Source: DAOUAT01 sp964551735
GTDB taxonomy: Bacteria > Chloroflexota > Anaerolineae > CG2-30-64-16
Length of the DNA: 64,000 nucleotides
Reading direction: 5' to 3'
Assembly (NCBI GenBank): GCA_964551735.1
Contig: CAZKEF010000004.1
Location: forward strand, 1 to 64,000
Below the pieces are notes generated by a model. It saw only the letters and a program-made list of their open reading frames with translations, was not told the origin of the DNA and searched no databases. Position numbers and translations under genes: made by a program. Below, piece by piece: positions 8,413-16,905 of the stretch; position 1 is the stretch's first letter; the number at the start of each line of letters is the position of its first letter.

Positions 8413-9855
8413 TCATCCCGCTACAAACACGGCGGCCGAACGGGCCGGCAACTCGAAATGGCGCAGCGTCCCGCGCGACACACGGCCTGGCAGCCCGGCC
8501 CAGACATCGGTCAAAGTGCCATCGGGCAGCAGATCGTCCACGTCCAGGCTGACCACGCCGGTTTCATAGCCCGCGTTAAGAATCACGACTGCCGAGTCCC
8601 CCCCGGCCCGGCGCGCGTACGCGCAGATGTCGTTGTGGGCATACAGGATGCGGAAATCGCCGCGACGCAACGCGCGGCTGCCGTTCCGCAGCGCGATGAC
8701 CCGCCGCGTAAAGGAGAACAGGTCATGATCCCATGCGGCCCGATCCCAGAGGAACGCACGGCGGCAGTCGGGATCGTGGCCGCCGGTCATGCCGATCTCG
8801 GTGCCGTAGTAGATGCACGGCGCGCCGGGCAACGTCAACATGAACAACAGCGCCAGACGCAGCGCGCGCTGATCGCCGCCGGCTTGGTGCAGGAAACGCG
8901 CGGTGTCATGGCTGTCCAGCAGGTTGAGCTGGGCCAGCATCACCTCTGGGTCGTACAGCGCCATCAGCCGCTCCACCTGGTTGCCGAACGCGCGCGCACC
9001 CAAAGGCGCCAGCTTGAACCCGCCCGGCCGGTAGCTAGGGTCAAAAGTGTCACGGGCGAAAAAGCCCAGCGCCGCGCGCGCCACGCCGTAGTTCATCACC
9101 GCGTCGAACTGATCGCCCTTCAGCCAGCGCTCCGCATCGTGCCAGATCTCGCCGACGATGTAGGCCTCGGAGTTAGCGCCCTTCACCACCCGCCGGTACT
9201 CCTGCCAGAAGCTGTCGTCATCAATCTCGGCCGGCACATCCAACCGCCAGCCGTCAATGCCGAACTCGATCCAGTGTCGAGCGATGTCGAAGATGAACTG
9301 CCGCACCGCGGGCGTGTCGGTGTTAAGCTTGGGCAGCGCAGGGTTGTTCCACCAGGCCGCGTAGTTGTGCTGCTTGCTGCCGTAGGGGCGCAACGGCCAG
9401 TCCGTCACGGTAAACCAATCAATGTAGGCCGACTCGGACCCGTTCTCCAGGATGTCGTGGAACTGGAAGAAACCGCGGCTGGCGTGGTTGAACACGCCGT
9501 CCAATACCACGCGGATGCCGCGGGCATGGGCCGCGTCTAACAACTCGCGCAGGGCCGCGTTGCCGCCCAACATGGGATCCACCTGGTAATAGTCATGGGT
9601 GTGGTAGCGATGATTCGAGCCAGACTGGAAGATGGGATTGAAATAGATGGCATTGACGCCCAGGTCGGCCAGGTGATCCAGGTGCTCGACGACGCCCAGC
9701 AGGTCGCCGCCTTGGTAGGCGTGCCCGGTGGGCGGCGCGCCCCATGGCTGCAAATTCCTGGCCTTTGGTACGCGCGGCGATTTGGCGAAACGGTCAGGAA
9801 AGATCTGATAGAAAACAGCATCTTTGACCCAGTCAGGGGTCTGAATTGATGACAT
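8413..9855 (-). CDS. GH13 alpha-amylase family glycoside hydrolase
   Basis: 480 residues. It is a complete GH13 catalytic barrel: the N-terminal WVKDAVFYQIFPDRFA is the neopullulanase/cyclomaltodextrinase-type opening, VVLDGVFNHAS is region I, GWRLDVP carries nucleophile Asp206, YIVGEIWH carries acid/base Glu236, and NLLDSHDTARF carries the stabiliser Asp317. There is a short C-terminal beta domain. No signal peptide is visible, so it probably acts on imported malto-oligosaccharides or glycogen-like glucan in the cytoplasm. It has no N-terminal CBM34, so it is shorter than classical neopullulanases. It is transcribed alone. Confidence 0.9.
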   Translation of the reverse strand: MSSIQTPDWVKDAVFYQIFPDRFAKSPRVPKARNLQPWGAPPTGHAYQGGDLLGVVEHLDHLADLGVNAIYFNPIFQSGSNHRYHTHDYYQVDPMLGGNAALRELLDAAHARGIRVVLDGVFNHASRGFFQFHDILENGSESAYIDWFTVTDWPLRPYGSKQHNYAAWWNNPALPKLNTDTPAVRQFIFDIARHWIEFGIDGWRLDVPAEIDDDSFWQEYRRVVKGANSEAYIVGEIWHDAERWLKGDQFDAVMNYGVARAALGFFARDTFDPSYRPGGFKLAPLGARAFGNQVERLMALYDPEVMLAQLNLLDSHDTARFLHQAGGDQRALRLALLFMLTLPGAPCIYYGTEIGMTGGHDPDCRRAFLWDRAAWDHDLFSFTRRVIALRNGSRALRRGDFRILYAHNDICAYARRAGGDSAVVILNAGYETGVVSLDVDDLLPDGTLTDVWAGLPGRVSRGTLRHFELPARSAAVFVAG

Positions 9856-10006
9856 GAGGTTGGCTCCAGGATCTCAAAAATGAACACCGGGATATCCGCG
9901 TCCATCCGCGCTCGTCCGCGTCCCATTTTCGGGCTGGAATACCGAAGCGGAGCGCCCTGAGCAGAGGATGATAGCCCGTAGTCGAAGGCTACAGAGCGGT
10001 CTTCAG

Positions 10007-10381
10007 TCAGACTGCACTGCCCATGTGGCGCGACGTGGGGATGCCGCACAGGAACTTGAACGGCGTCTCGCCGGTATTTTCGTAGGTGTGCAGTGCGCCG
10101 GCCGGCACGAAGACCACGCTGCCGGGCCGCAGGTCGTGCCACGTGTCGTTGAGCAGCACGCGCCCCTGTCCCTCGACGACGAAGTTCTCATGCTCGTAGG
10201 GATGCTGATGGCGGGGCGTGTGACCGCCCGCTGCGACCTCGATCATGCGCAACGCATAGTTGGGCGCGCCATCGTGCGGCTCGTCGATCACCCAGCGGAT
10301 GGTGACGCCGGGGGCCTCGTCGCCAAAAACCAACGCGGGGACGTCGGTGTAGTGGATGGCTTTACCTTTGGGCTCGGTCAT
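10007..10381 (-). CDS. cupin-domain protein
   Basis: 124 residues, a single cupin_2 barrel. Motif 1 is GGHTPRHQHPYEHENFVVEG, with metal-binding His/His/Glu. Motif 2 is PGSVVFVPAGALHTYENTG, with the last His. Such stand-alone cupins are small metal-binding proteins with dioxygenase, isomerase or regulatory roles; nothing here fixes which. It lies between the GH13 gene and a membrane protein gene and appears to be its own unit. Confidence 0.85.
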   Translation of the reverse strand: MTEPKGKAIHYTDVPALVFGDEAPGVTIRWVIDEPHDGAPNYALRMIEVAAGGHTPRHQHPYEHENFVVEGQGRVLLNDTWHDLRPGSVVFVPAGALHTYENTGETPFKFLCGIPTSRHMGSAV

Positions 10382-10552
10382 GCAAAGACTCCTTGTAGGG
10401 TGGTTTCAGGGGCAACAACAGCGTATTATATGCATGATAGGCTGTACGTCAAAGTGGCATTCACGGGCAAGCACAGCGCAATCATTGCGCCAAGCTAACA
10501 CGAAGGCGCGATGTGATGGCATTCAAGAGAAGCCGAACCGCACCTGCTGCGC

Positions 10553-11110
10553 TCAACGCGACCCGACCCTGCGCGCCAGCGCTGCGATCGCCACTGCGAC
10601 CAGCACCACAAAGCTGCCACCCACAAAAACCCATTTCACCAGGGTAAACGGTCCTGCTAGGAAGTCAACAACCGGGGTCTGCGCCGGATACCGGGCCATC
10701 ACCAAGGATGTGGAGAGGTTCTCCAGGTAATCGAAAAACACCCCCAGCACGGGTGCCAGGTTCAACTGCCGCCAAGGGCTGCCCGGCCGGAACGCCCAGC
10801 TCGCCAGCCAACCGATGGCCGTAACCAGGAAGACGCCGTAAACCAGCGGCCAAACCACATCGAAAGTGAAACGGGCCTGGATGTAGGCCTGCCGGCCGTC
10901 TGGGCCGAACGCCTCCGCCATACCATAGAGCTCGGCGGGCGTATAAAACAGGGACGTGTCGGGTTGCCGCGCGCCGCCCGTGCGCTCACCCGACCCCGCG
11001 GCCTGACCCGGCAGCACCACGGCAGTGAAGAGCAGGAAGACCACCAGGGCGGCCAGCGCGATCCAGCTCTTCGAGAGCCGGATCAGGCATTCCGCTAGAT
11101 GCGCGGACAT
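10553..11110 (-). CDS. four-TM membrane protein, unknown
   Basis: 185 residues from ATG 11110, with AAGGAGG at ideal distance. Hydrophobic helices lie near residues 16-36, 85-105, 115-135 and 155-178, with a polar loop after helix 1. Helix 3 contains FFDYLENLSTSLVMARYP, which resembles LLDAVENFALMKMLL in the membrane protein at 15915-16466, so the two are probably distant paralogues. It is the last gene of an operon with the Sua5 and M28 genes (11-bp gap to the M28 stop). Its function is unknown. Confidence 0.65.
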   Translation of the reverse strand: MSAHLAECLIRLSKSWIALAALVVFLLFTAVVLPGQAAGSGERTGGARQPDTSLFYTPAELYGMAEAFGPDGRQAYIQARFTFDVVWPLVYGVFLVTAIGWLASWAFRPGSPWRQLNLAPVLGVFFDYLENLSTSLVMARYPAQTPVVDFLAGPFTLVKWVFVGGSFVVLVAVAIAALARRVGSR

Positions 11111-11121
11111 AGAGACCTCCT

Positions 11122-12321
11122 TCAGACGATCTCCGGCTGGATTGCCGGCGCCACATCCCTCACGATTTCCCCCACCACCGCGACGACCTCGGCCAGCTTA
11201 TCCACGCTCACCACCTCGACCGTATCGGCCGGGAAGTGGGCCAGGTTGAACGCCCCGACGGAGCTGAACGCCAGGGCCGGCGCCCCGCGGAAGGAAAAGG
11301 TCGAGTGGTTGCTTTGCGGCCACGGCTCGGTCCACTGCAACGCGGGGAAGCGGCCAACAATCTCATCCAACCGGCCCGCCAGCTCCGGCCCAAGATTGAA
11401 CTGCGCGACTGTGTTGTGCCCGCCCCGATAACCGATACCATCCATGTTGATCGCCAGGGCGATGTCAGCGAAGAACGCCTCGCCAGCTCGGCGCACATAC
11501 TCATCGTCGCCGATCGGCAGATACTCCTCGCTGTTGAAGGCGATGAACTCCAGATCGCAGGATAGCGGTGCATCGGCCAGGACCTCCGCCAACACCAGCA
11601 GCGCGGCGACGCTTCCGGCATTATCCAGCGCACCAGGGGTGTTGACGCGCGTATCTAAGTGCGCCATCAGAACGATCTTCTTGGACACATCGCCGGTCCG
11701 ACGCAGGGCCGGCTTACGCGCCACGATGTTGCGCGCGACCGCCGGCCGCTTGGCGCAGTCCAAGCGCAGGCGGATCGGCTCGGTGGAGATGAGCAGGCGC
11801 TCGATGACCGGACGTGGCGCGGTTGCGGCGGGGATTTCCAGCTCCCAGTCGGCGGTGAACTGCTCATACTGGGGTGTGGGCGGCGGCGGCGCCAGCAGTG
11901 CGGTCGGCTGTTTGGCCTCCAGCAGGCCGATGATGGCGTCGTCGCGCTCGCCCCGGAGAAACCACGATTTCGCTGACAGCGGCTCATTCACCAACTCGCC
12001 GTACAACAGGGCGATCTTGCCGTCCAGGTCGGCCGCGGCCAACTCGGCCAACGTGGACGCAGGCACAACCGCTGCGGACACGTCGCACGCGGGCGAAAAG
12101 GCATTCGCCTCCACCGGCAGCGCCTCCTCTCCCACGGTGAGGGACGCGGCCGCGCAATCCCAACCGGTGCAGGCATACGCCTGCTCTTCCACCGCCAACC
12201 GCAGGTTGGCAAAGACGTCCCGGACGTGATCCGCCGCACGGTCGTTGGCCAACGAGCCAACCGGCCGAACGCCGATCTCGACGCATAGCTTTTTCAGGTG
12301 CTGAGTCAACGGTGCACGCAT
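11122..12321 (-). CDS. M28-family zinc aminopeptidase-like protein
   Basis: 399 residues. The metal-site pattern of M28 di-zinc peptidases is present: AHLDT (first His/Asp), TPGALDNAGS (bridging Asp), FNSEE (catalytic and ligand Glu), INMDGIGY (ligand Asp) and SNHSTFSFRGAPAL (final His). A PA-like insert precedes the catalytic half (residues about 60-190). No signal peptide is seen, so it is probably cytoplasmic. It is the middle gene of a three-gene minus-strand operon (19 bp after the Sua5 gene, 11 bp before the membrane protein gene). The substrate is not determined. Confidence 0.85.
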   Translation of the reverse strand: MRAPLTQHLKKLCVEIGVRPVGSLANDRAADHVRDVFANLRLAVEEQAYACTGWDCAAASLTVGEEALPVEANAFSPACDVSAAVVPASTLAELAAADLDGKIALLYGELVNEPLSAKSWFLRGERDDAIIGLLEAKQPTALLAPPPPTPQYEQFTADWELEIPAATAPRPVIERLLISTEPIRLRLDCAKRPAVARNIVARKPALRRTGDVSKKIVLMAHLDTRVNTPGALDNAGSVAALLVLAEVLADAPLSCDLEFIAFNSEEYLPIGDDEYVRRAGEAFFADIALAINMDGIGYRGGHNTVAQFNLGPELAGRLDEIVGRFPALQWTEPWPQSNHSTFSFRGAPALAFSSVGAFNLAHFPADTVEVVSVDKLAEVVAVVGEIVRDVAPAIQPEIV

Positions 12322-12340
12322 ACAACCTCACTTTGGTTCC

Positions 12341-13372
12341 TTACAGGCGATCCCCAACGACCCTGGCGGCCGCGCGGGTGAGCCGATCTCGGATGGCCGC
12401 GCCCAACCCGCCCGCGCCGAAATCGCGACAGACGATCACGTCAACACCCTGCGCGTCCAACCAGCGCAGGGCCGCGTAGAGATGTCGGGCGACGCTGTTC
12501 AAATCGGCGCCCAGGCGATAGACAACTGCACCGGAGCGCTCAAACTCAGGGGCATCCTCATCCAATGCCAGCACGCCGACCCGGCGGCCCGCGGCCTGCG
12601 CCGCGACCACCTCGGCAGCCAACGCCTGGCACGCGCCGCGGCCAGTGAAGAAGATCATCTCAGTCCACGGCGCATAATGCTTTTCCAGCATACCAGGCGC
12701 GGGCAGGCTTTGCTCGGGCTGAGGTCGCTTCCCCTGCGGCAACACCGCCACCGGCCCGATGACCGCCTCCAGCATCTCGACCGTGATGCCACCTGGTCGC
12801 AAAATGCAGGGCAGCACGGCCGAGACATCCAGGACGGTTGACTCCACCCCCACCGTTGTGACCCCGCCATCGAGGATGATCTCGATGCGGCCCTGCAGGT
12901 CATGCCAGACATGCTGAGCGGCCGTGGGGCTGGTGTGGCCGAAACGGTTGGCCGATGGCGCAGCGATGGGCAGGTCGGCGGCCCGCAGCAGCGCCAGTGC
13001 GACCGGATGATCGGGCACCCGCACGGCCACGGTGTCCAGGCCCGCGGTGACCAAAGGCGGGATATGGGGCTGTTTCGGCAACACCAGAGTCAGTGGGCCG
13101 GGCCAGAACGCCTCTGCCAACGTTTGGGCCGCCGGGGGGATGGCACGCGCCACGCGCGAGAGCTGATCCAGCCCACTCAAGTGAACAATCAGCGGATCGG
13201 TAGACGGCCTCTCTTTGGCAGCAAAGATGCGCGCCACGGCGGCCTGATCCAGCGCATTAGCACCGAGCCCGTAGACGGTCTCGGTGGGAAACGCCACCAG
13301 GCCAGCGCGGCACAAAATCTCGGCTGCTTCGGTGATGTTCTCAGGCGTTGCGGGCAGCAGTTGGGTGATCAT
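12341..13372 (-). CDS. L-threonylcarbamoyladenylate synthase (Sua5 type)
   Basis: 343 residues, the long Sua5 form. The N-terminal YrdC domain (about 1-205) has AEILCRAGLVAFPTETVYGL, IFAAKERPSTDPLIVH and SANRFGHTSPTAAQHV. A linker with LRPGGITVEMLEAVIG leads to the C-terminal Sua5 domain (about 240-343). It makes threonylcarbamoyl-AMP from threonine, bicarbonate and ATP, the first step of the t6A37 tRNA modification. It is the first gene of an operon with an M28 peptidase and a membrane protein, an association without an obvious functional link. Confidence 0.92.
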   Translation of the reverse strand: MITQLLPATPENITEAAEILCRAGLVAFPTETVYGLGANALDQAAVARIFAAKERPSTDPLIVHLSGLDQLSRVARAIPPAAQTLAEAFWPGPLTLVLPKQPHIPPLVTAGLDTVAVRVPDHPVALALLRAADLPIAAPSANRFGHTSPTAAQHVWHDLQGRIEIILDGGVTTVGVESTVLDVSAVLPCILRPGGITVEMLEAVIGPVAVLPQGKRPQPEQSLPAPGMLEKHYAPWTEMIFFTGRGACQALAAEVVAAQAAGRRVGVLALDEDAPEFERSGAVVYRLGADLNSVARHLYAALRWLDAQGVDVIVCRDFGAGGLGAAIRDRLTRAAARVVGDRL

Positions 13373-13485
13373 GGGGCCATTTTACCGCTGATCCCGGCTG
13401 CCAGAAAATTCACGCCTGACATCACATCGGGTTCGGTGCAGCCGCGCCGCCCCGTGCCATGCGCATCTCACCCCTGCTGGTCGCC

Positions 13486-14115
13486 TCAGGCGGCCAGGTT
13501 GGAGAGCGCAAGTGATGCGCGGCGTGGCGTAAATGCGGGCTGGGCATTTGCGGCTCGCGTCACCACCGGCGCCAGCGCGCAGCGCGCGCGGTGCAGGCGG
13601 CTCTTGACTGCGCTAACGGTGCTGGCTGTGGCCTGGGCGATCTCCTCGTAGGAAAAATCATACCAGTAGCGCATGATGAGCGCGCTGCGGTCTTTGGCGG
13701 GCAAAGTGCTCAACGCGGCCTGCACATCGGCCTCCCGCTCGCGGCGCATGGCCTGCTCTTCCGGCGTGGGCGTGGCGGCGCGCCAGTTTGCCGGCTGTAG
13801 CTCCGGTTCATCGTCCAACGAGAGCCAGGTCAGCCGCCGGCGTCGCAGGCGGTCGATGCAGTAGTGATGCGCAATGGAAAACAGCCAGGTCTTGAACGGC
13901 CGCGCCGGGTCATAACTGTTGAACCTGGTGTAGGCGCGCAGGAAAGCCTCTTGCGCGGCTTCCTCGGCGTCGTGGGAGTTGCCCAGCAAGCGGTAGCACA
14001 GGTTGTAGATCGGCGCCTGGTAGGCCGCCACCAGGCGGGAGAAGGCTTGACCGTCACCAACGCGCGCGCGTGCGATGATGATGGATTCGGGATCGTCATG
14101 TACACTTGGATACAT
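13486..14115 (-). CDS. RNA polymerase sigma factor, ECF (sigma-24/SigE-like)
   Basis: 209 residues. The sigma-2 region is about 20-95 (FSRLVAAYQAPIYNLCYRLL, then DAEEAAQEAFLRAYTRFNSY and FKTWLFSIAHHYCIDRLRRR). The sigma-4 region is about 130-185 (LSTLPAKDRSALIMRYW, then YEEIAQATASTVSAVKSRLH). No anti-sigma gene follows: the gene is monocistronic, with 110 bp to the Sua5 gene. That is unusual for the group and leaves its control unknown. The last ~25 residues (TRAANAQPAFTPRRASLALS) are not conserved sigma sequence. Confidence 0.9.
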   Translation of the reverse strand: MYPSVHDDPESIIIARARVGDGQAFSRLVAAYQAPIYNLCYRLLGNSHDAEEAAQEAFLRAYTRFNSYDPARPFKTWLFSIAHHYCIDRLRRRRLTWLSLDDEPELQPANWRAATPTPEEQAMRREREADVQAALSTLPAKDRSALIMRYWYDFSYEEIAQATASTVSAVKSRLHRARCALAPVVTRAANAQPAFTPRRASLALSNLAA

Positions 14116-14289
14116 CGGTTGCAGGCCCCCTGAGCGTAAAGCACGCTATTTCAGCTTTCCACCCAGTGTAAACCAATTAAGACGGCCGTGCATCGGCCAA
14201 CCGGTGGGTATGGACCTGTCCAAGTGGATAGTATACCGACCTGCACGCAAGGGTCGCGATTCATTTGAGTTCTACAACACGCGCCAAGA

Positions 14290-14580
14290 TCAACGGTAGA
14301 GCAGGCGTATGAGGAAGCGATTGACCAGGCTGGCCAGTTGGAGGCCGATGGCAGCGCCAGCCAGAACGCCCACGGCAGCCCAGAAGCCCGAACCGCCCAG
14401 GTTCCAGGCCAGCAGCCCGCTGCCGTAAAGCCCCGGCACAACGAAAGCCACCAGGATGAGGTAAGAAAGCGGGTCTTGGAAGCGTTCCCGCACCAGGTCA
14501 GGCAGGAGCAAGCACGCGATGAGCCCCAACACGCTGACGATACCAGGGATCGAAAACAATAGAAGCACGTCTCTGGTCAT
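14290..14580 (-). CDS. small membrane protein, unknown
   Basis: 96 residues from ATG 14580, with AAGGTGAG upstream; a longer frame to 14628 is less likely. Three hydrophobic helices are visible: VLLLFSIPGIVSVLGLIACLL, LILVAFVVPGLYGSGLLAW and FWAAVGVLAGAAIGLQLASLV. No family is recognised. It is transcribed alone. Confidence 0.55.
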   Translation of the reverse strand: MTRDVLLLFSIPGIVSVLGLIACLLLPDLVRERFQDPLSYLILVAFVVPGLYGSGLLAWNLGGSGFWAAVGVLAGAAIGLQLASLVNRFLIRLLYR

Positions 14581-14762
14581 AGCGCTCACCTTCGTCGAGA
14601 ATATGCTGCGTCTGTCATGCCCAATCAAGATACGCCCCTTGCGGGCAAGCCTAGAGCAGTTGATGAACGCGTGAATTGCCTGGCGCTCGATAGTCTCGAG
14701 CGCTCAGCCAAGCCGAGAAGCATGGCAAAGGACGACGAAAGGGCTATCATGCCGGACGAACC

Positions 14763-15671
14763 CTAATCTGCCTTAGGCGAGGCCGACGGCCACACCGGGT
14801 GATACATCAGCCACTGGTCCGGCGCCGCGCCGATCCAGCGTTCGACCACCGACAACACGCGGCGCGCGTTGTGATGCACGTCAAACGTACGGTCGCCGGT
14901 GCGCTCCATCTCGATCAACGGCGCGGTGATGGCATAGTAGCCTCGCTCCGCCGACCAACGGCAAGCCAGCGGCAGCACCGACGCCTTCGCGCTAAGCGCC
15001 AGACGGACCCAACCTGTGGGCAACAGCGAGGTCCGGCCGAAGAACTCGATGGGCGCCTCATCCCCGGCGCCGTAGGGCCAGTCCACCCCGATCGCGACCG
15101 CGCCGCCGGCCCGCAGCCGCACCAGCGCTTTGCGCAACGCGGCCCCATCAATCGGGGTTTCCTCCACCACCCCGCGGTCCCGGAGCTCCGATAACGCGCG
15201 AAACCCCTCAGCGATGATCGCGGTGGAAAGCACCTGCACCGGGAATCCTTCCAGGGCATACCGCAAAAATGCCAGGTTGAAGTTGCTCAGGTGGCAGCCG
15301 CAGATCAACACCCCGCGGCCGCTGGCCCTGGCCTTCTCAGCGTCAACCCAAAACTCATCTGGAAAGGTCACGGCGGCCTTGAGCGCATCCGCGCTGCGCA
15401 TACCGATCTGCATCAGGTCCAGCGTCGTCATACCGGCGTGCGCCAGCACCCCCTTCACCGCCCGGTCAAGCTCCGCCGATGTGGCATCGGGCCCCAGCAC
15501 GCCCGCCTGGTTGGCGTAGATGATGCGGTAGAGGCTGGCGCTCTTGCGCCGGTGCAGCGCGCCTGTCACGAGGCGCGCGAACGCGTGCCCGGCGCGCTTG
15601 GGCAAGCGCCGGGCCAGGGTCATCCATAGCTGGGTGCCAAAGCGGGTAGTGACGAACTGCTGAAAAGTCAA
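14763..15671 (-). CDS. LpxL/HtrB-like lysophospholipid acyltransferase
   Basis: 302 residues from a TTG start with GGAGG four bases upstream. It has the LPLAT fold of the lipid A/PIM acyltransferase family: the catalytic box appears as CGCHLSNFNLAFLRYAL (His-X4-Asn-type rather than HX4D/E), then AVAIGVDWPYGAGDEAPIEFFGR, LPTGWVRLALSAKASVLPLA and WLMYHPVWP near the end. Actinobacteria use relatives to acylate phosphatidylinositol mannosides. In a presumed Chloroflexota, which generally lack LPS, a glycolipid acylation role is more plausible than lipid A, but this is inference. It is the last gene of a four-gene operon (16835 to 14763). Confidence 0.78.
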   Translation of the reverse strand: MTFQQFVTTRFGTQLWMTLARRLPKRAGHAFARLVTGALHRRKSASLYRIIYANQAGVLGPDATSAELDRAVKGVLAHAGMTTLDLMQIGMRSADALKAAVTFPDEFWVDAEKARASGRGVLICGCHLSNFNLAFLRYALEGFPVQVLSTAIIAEGFRALSELRDRGVVEETPIDGAALRKALVRLRAGGAVAIGVDWPYGAGDEAPIEFFGRTSLLPTGWVRLALSAKASVLPLACRWSAERGYYAITAPLIEMERTGDRTFDVHHNARRVLSVVERWIGAAPDQWLMYHPVWPSASPKAD

Positions 15672-15699
15672 ATATCCTCCGCTGCCTGCGCTTGCTGCA

Positions 15700-15918
15700 T
15701 CACTGCCCGTACTCCCACCAGAAATCCTCCAGCGCTGCTTCCTCTGCGGCCGTCAACTGCCAAAGGCCGCGCTCCTTCAAACGGCTCATCAGGGTAAAGG
15801 CGCGACGCAATTCGAGGGCAGCGATGGCGACCTCGATATCGCGCGCTTCCGTGGGGAACCGGCTTGCCTGGCGGCGCAGGCTGTCCAGCAAAATCTGCGT
15901 CGGGTTTGCTTCGGTCAT
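15700..15918 (-). CDS. small conserved-looking soluble protein
   Basis: 72 residues from ATG 15918, which overlaps the stop of the upstream gene (ATGA). The product is mostly helical and charged: ALELRRAFTLMSRLKERGLW, then ending FWWEYGQ. No family is named. The coupled start and tight spacing (28 bp to the acyltransferase TTG) make it a believable operon member. Confidence 0.6.
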   Translation of the reverse strand: MTEANPTQILLDSLRRQASRFPTEARDIEVAIAALELRRAFTLMSRLKERGLWQLTAAEEAALEDFWWEYGQ

Positions 15919-16466
15919 GTTTCCCAGCTTCCGTGGCGAAATCTCGATCCCAGCCAGGTCAGGGCCCCGGCCAGCCCATAAATCAGTCCTGCGATGACCA
16001 AACCAAACTTGATCGCGGCGCACCCGGCCGCCAGCGCGGGCCACGGCGCCGACGCTGCCCCGGCCAAGAGCATCTTCATCAGTGCGAAGTTCTCGACGGC
16101 ATCTAGCAGCGCGGCCACGCCCATCCCCCAGGCGAGGAGGCGGCCCAGGCCTGCCAGCCGGATCCACCGACGGCCCAAGACATCGGCCGCGCGGAGGCAT
16201 CCCAGCCCGATGGCCAGCGCGTAGCTGACCATGAACAGGTAGTCCAGCCCCAACCCGAAGGCTGCGTAGTGCTGCGCCTCCGTATCCCATGAGTCAATCA
16301 TGCCCTGAGCCTTCGCCACCGAGCCGGCCAGCTCGAAGGAGACGATGCCGCTCGGCGCGGACGGGTTCTGCAACGGCGCATCAACGATGCGAAACGCTGC
16401 GAAGATGATCAGCGTCAGGATCAGTGCCGGCCAGAACAACCATTGGTACATCACGTGTCTGCGCAT
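15915..16466 (-). CDS. four-TM membrane protein, unknown
   Basis: 183 residues from ATG 16466, with AAGGAGG upstream; the frame extends to 16499 but without a Shine-Dalgarno. Helices lie near residues 6-26, 70-92, 108-128 and 140-165. It resembles the protein at 10553-11110 in length, helix spacing and the helix-3 motif (LLDAVENFAL against FFDYLENLST). It is the second gene of the operon leading to the LpxL-like acyltransferase, and its stop overlaps the next start. Confidence 0.65.
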   Translation of the reverse strand: MRRHVMYQWLFWPALILTLIIFAAFRIVDAPLQNPSAPSGIVSFELAGSVAKAQGMIDSWDTEAQHYAAFGLGLDYLFMVSYALAIGLGCLRAADVLGRRWIRLAGLGRLLAWGMGVAALLDAVENFALMKMLLAGAASAPWPALAAGCAAIKFGLVIAGLIYGLAGALTWLGSRFRHGSWET

Positions 16467-16508
16467 CTTGGGCCTCCTTGCCCTGATAATTATCGGCAAT
16501 TGATGATT

Positions 16509-16835
16509 TTATCCGTTGTCCCTGGACACCTTGATGCTCACGTCCGCGGGCAGCGCGAGACCGGCTTCAACCTCGATAGCCTTGATGATCCCCGAAGGCA
16601 CCGGGCACGCAGGGTGCGAGAGACACTGCGGCGCCAACTCATAGATGCCGGTCGGCGTTTTGCGCCGCCAAAAAGCTTCGCGGAAAGGATCGACCTCCTG
16701 AATCTGCTCTGCCAGCTTGCAGACCGCTTTGCAGTCGCTTTCAACCTGCAATTGCACGCGACCATCACCGTTCGTCCGCGCAACGACGGATGTCTTGAAG
16801 CCACAAATGCCTGCGTCGATCTCTGCCTTTGCCAT
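16509..16835 (-). CDS. conserved cysteine-containing protein (DUF6951-like)
   Basis: 108 residues, ATG with GGAGGACGC upstream. The pattern is DAGICGFKTSVVARTN, then QLQVESDCKAVCKLAEQIQ and CLSHPACPVPSGIIKAIEVE, with several spaced cysteines that suggest metal or iron-sulfur binding. I believe this matches a small family of anaerobe proteins named DUF6951, but the assignment is from memory of the motif order. It is the first gene of the operon with the two small proteins and the acyltransferase. Confidence 0.6.
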   Translation of the reverse strand: MAKAEIDAGICGFKTSVVARTNGDGRVQLQVESDCKAVCKLAEQIQEVDPFREAFWRRKTPTGIYELAPQCLSHPACPVPSGIIKAIEVEAGLALPADVSIKVSRDNG

Positions 16836-16905
16836 GCGTCCTCCATGTTGTATCTGGGTGCTACTGATCCTGCGGCATGATAGTGCATCCGCGGCAAGCT
16901 GTCAA

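Noticed and set aside
8458..9540. 360-codon plus-strand frame opposite the GH13 gene
   Set aside because: Antisense of a gene with all catalytic motifs intact.
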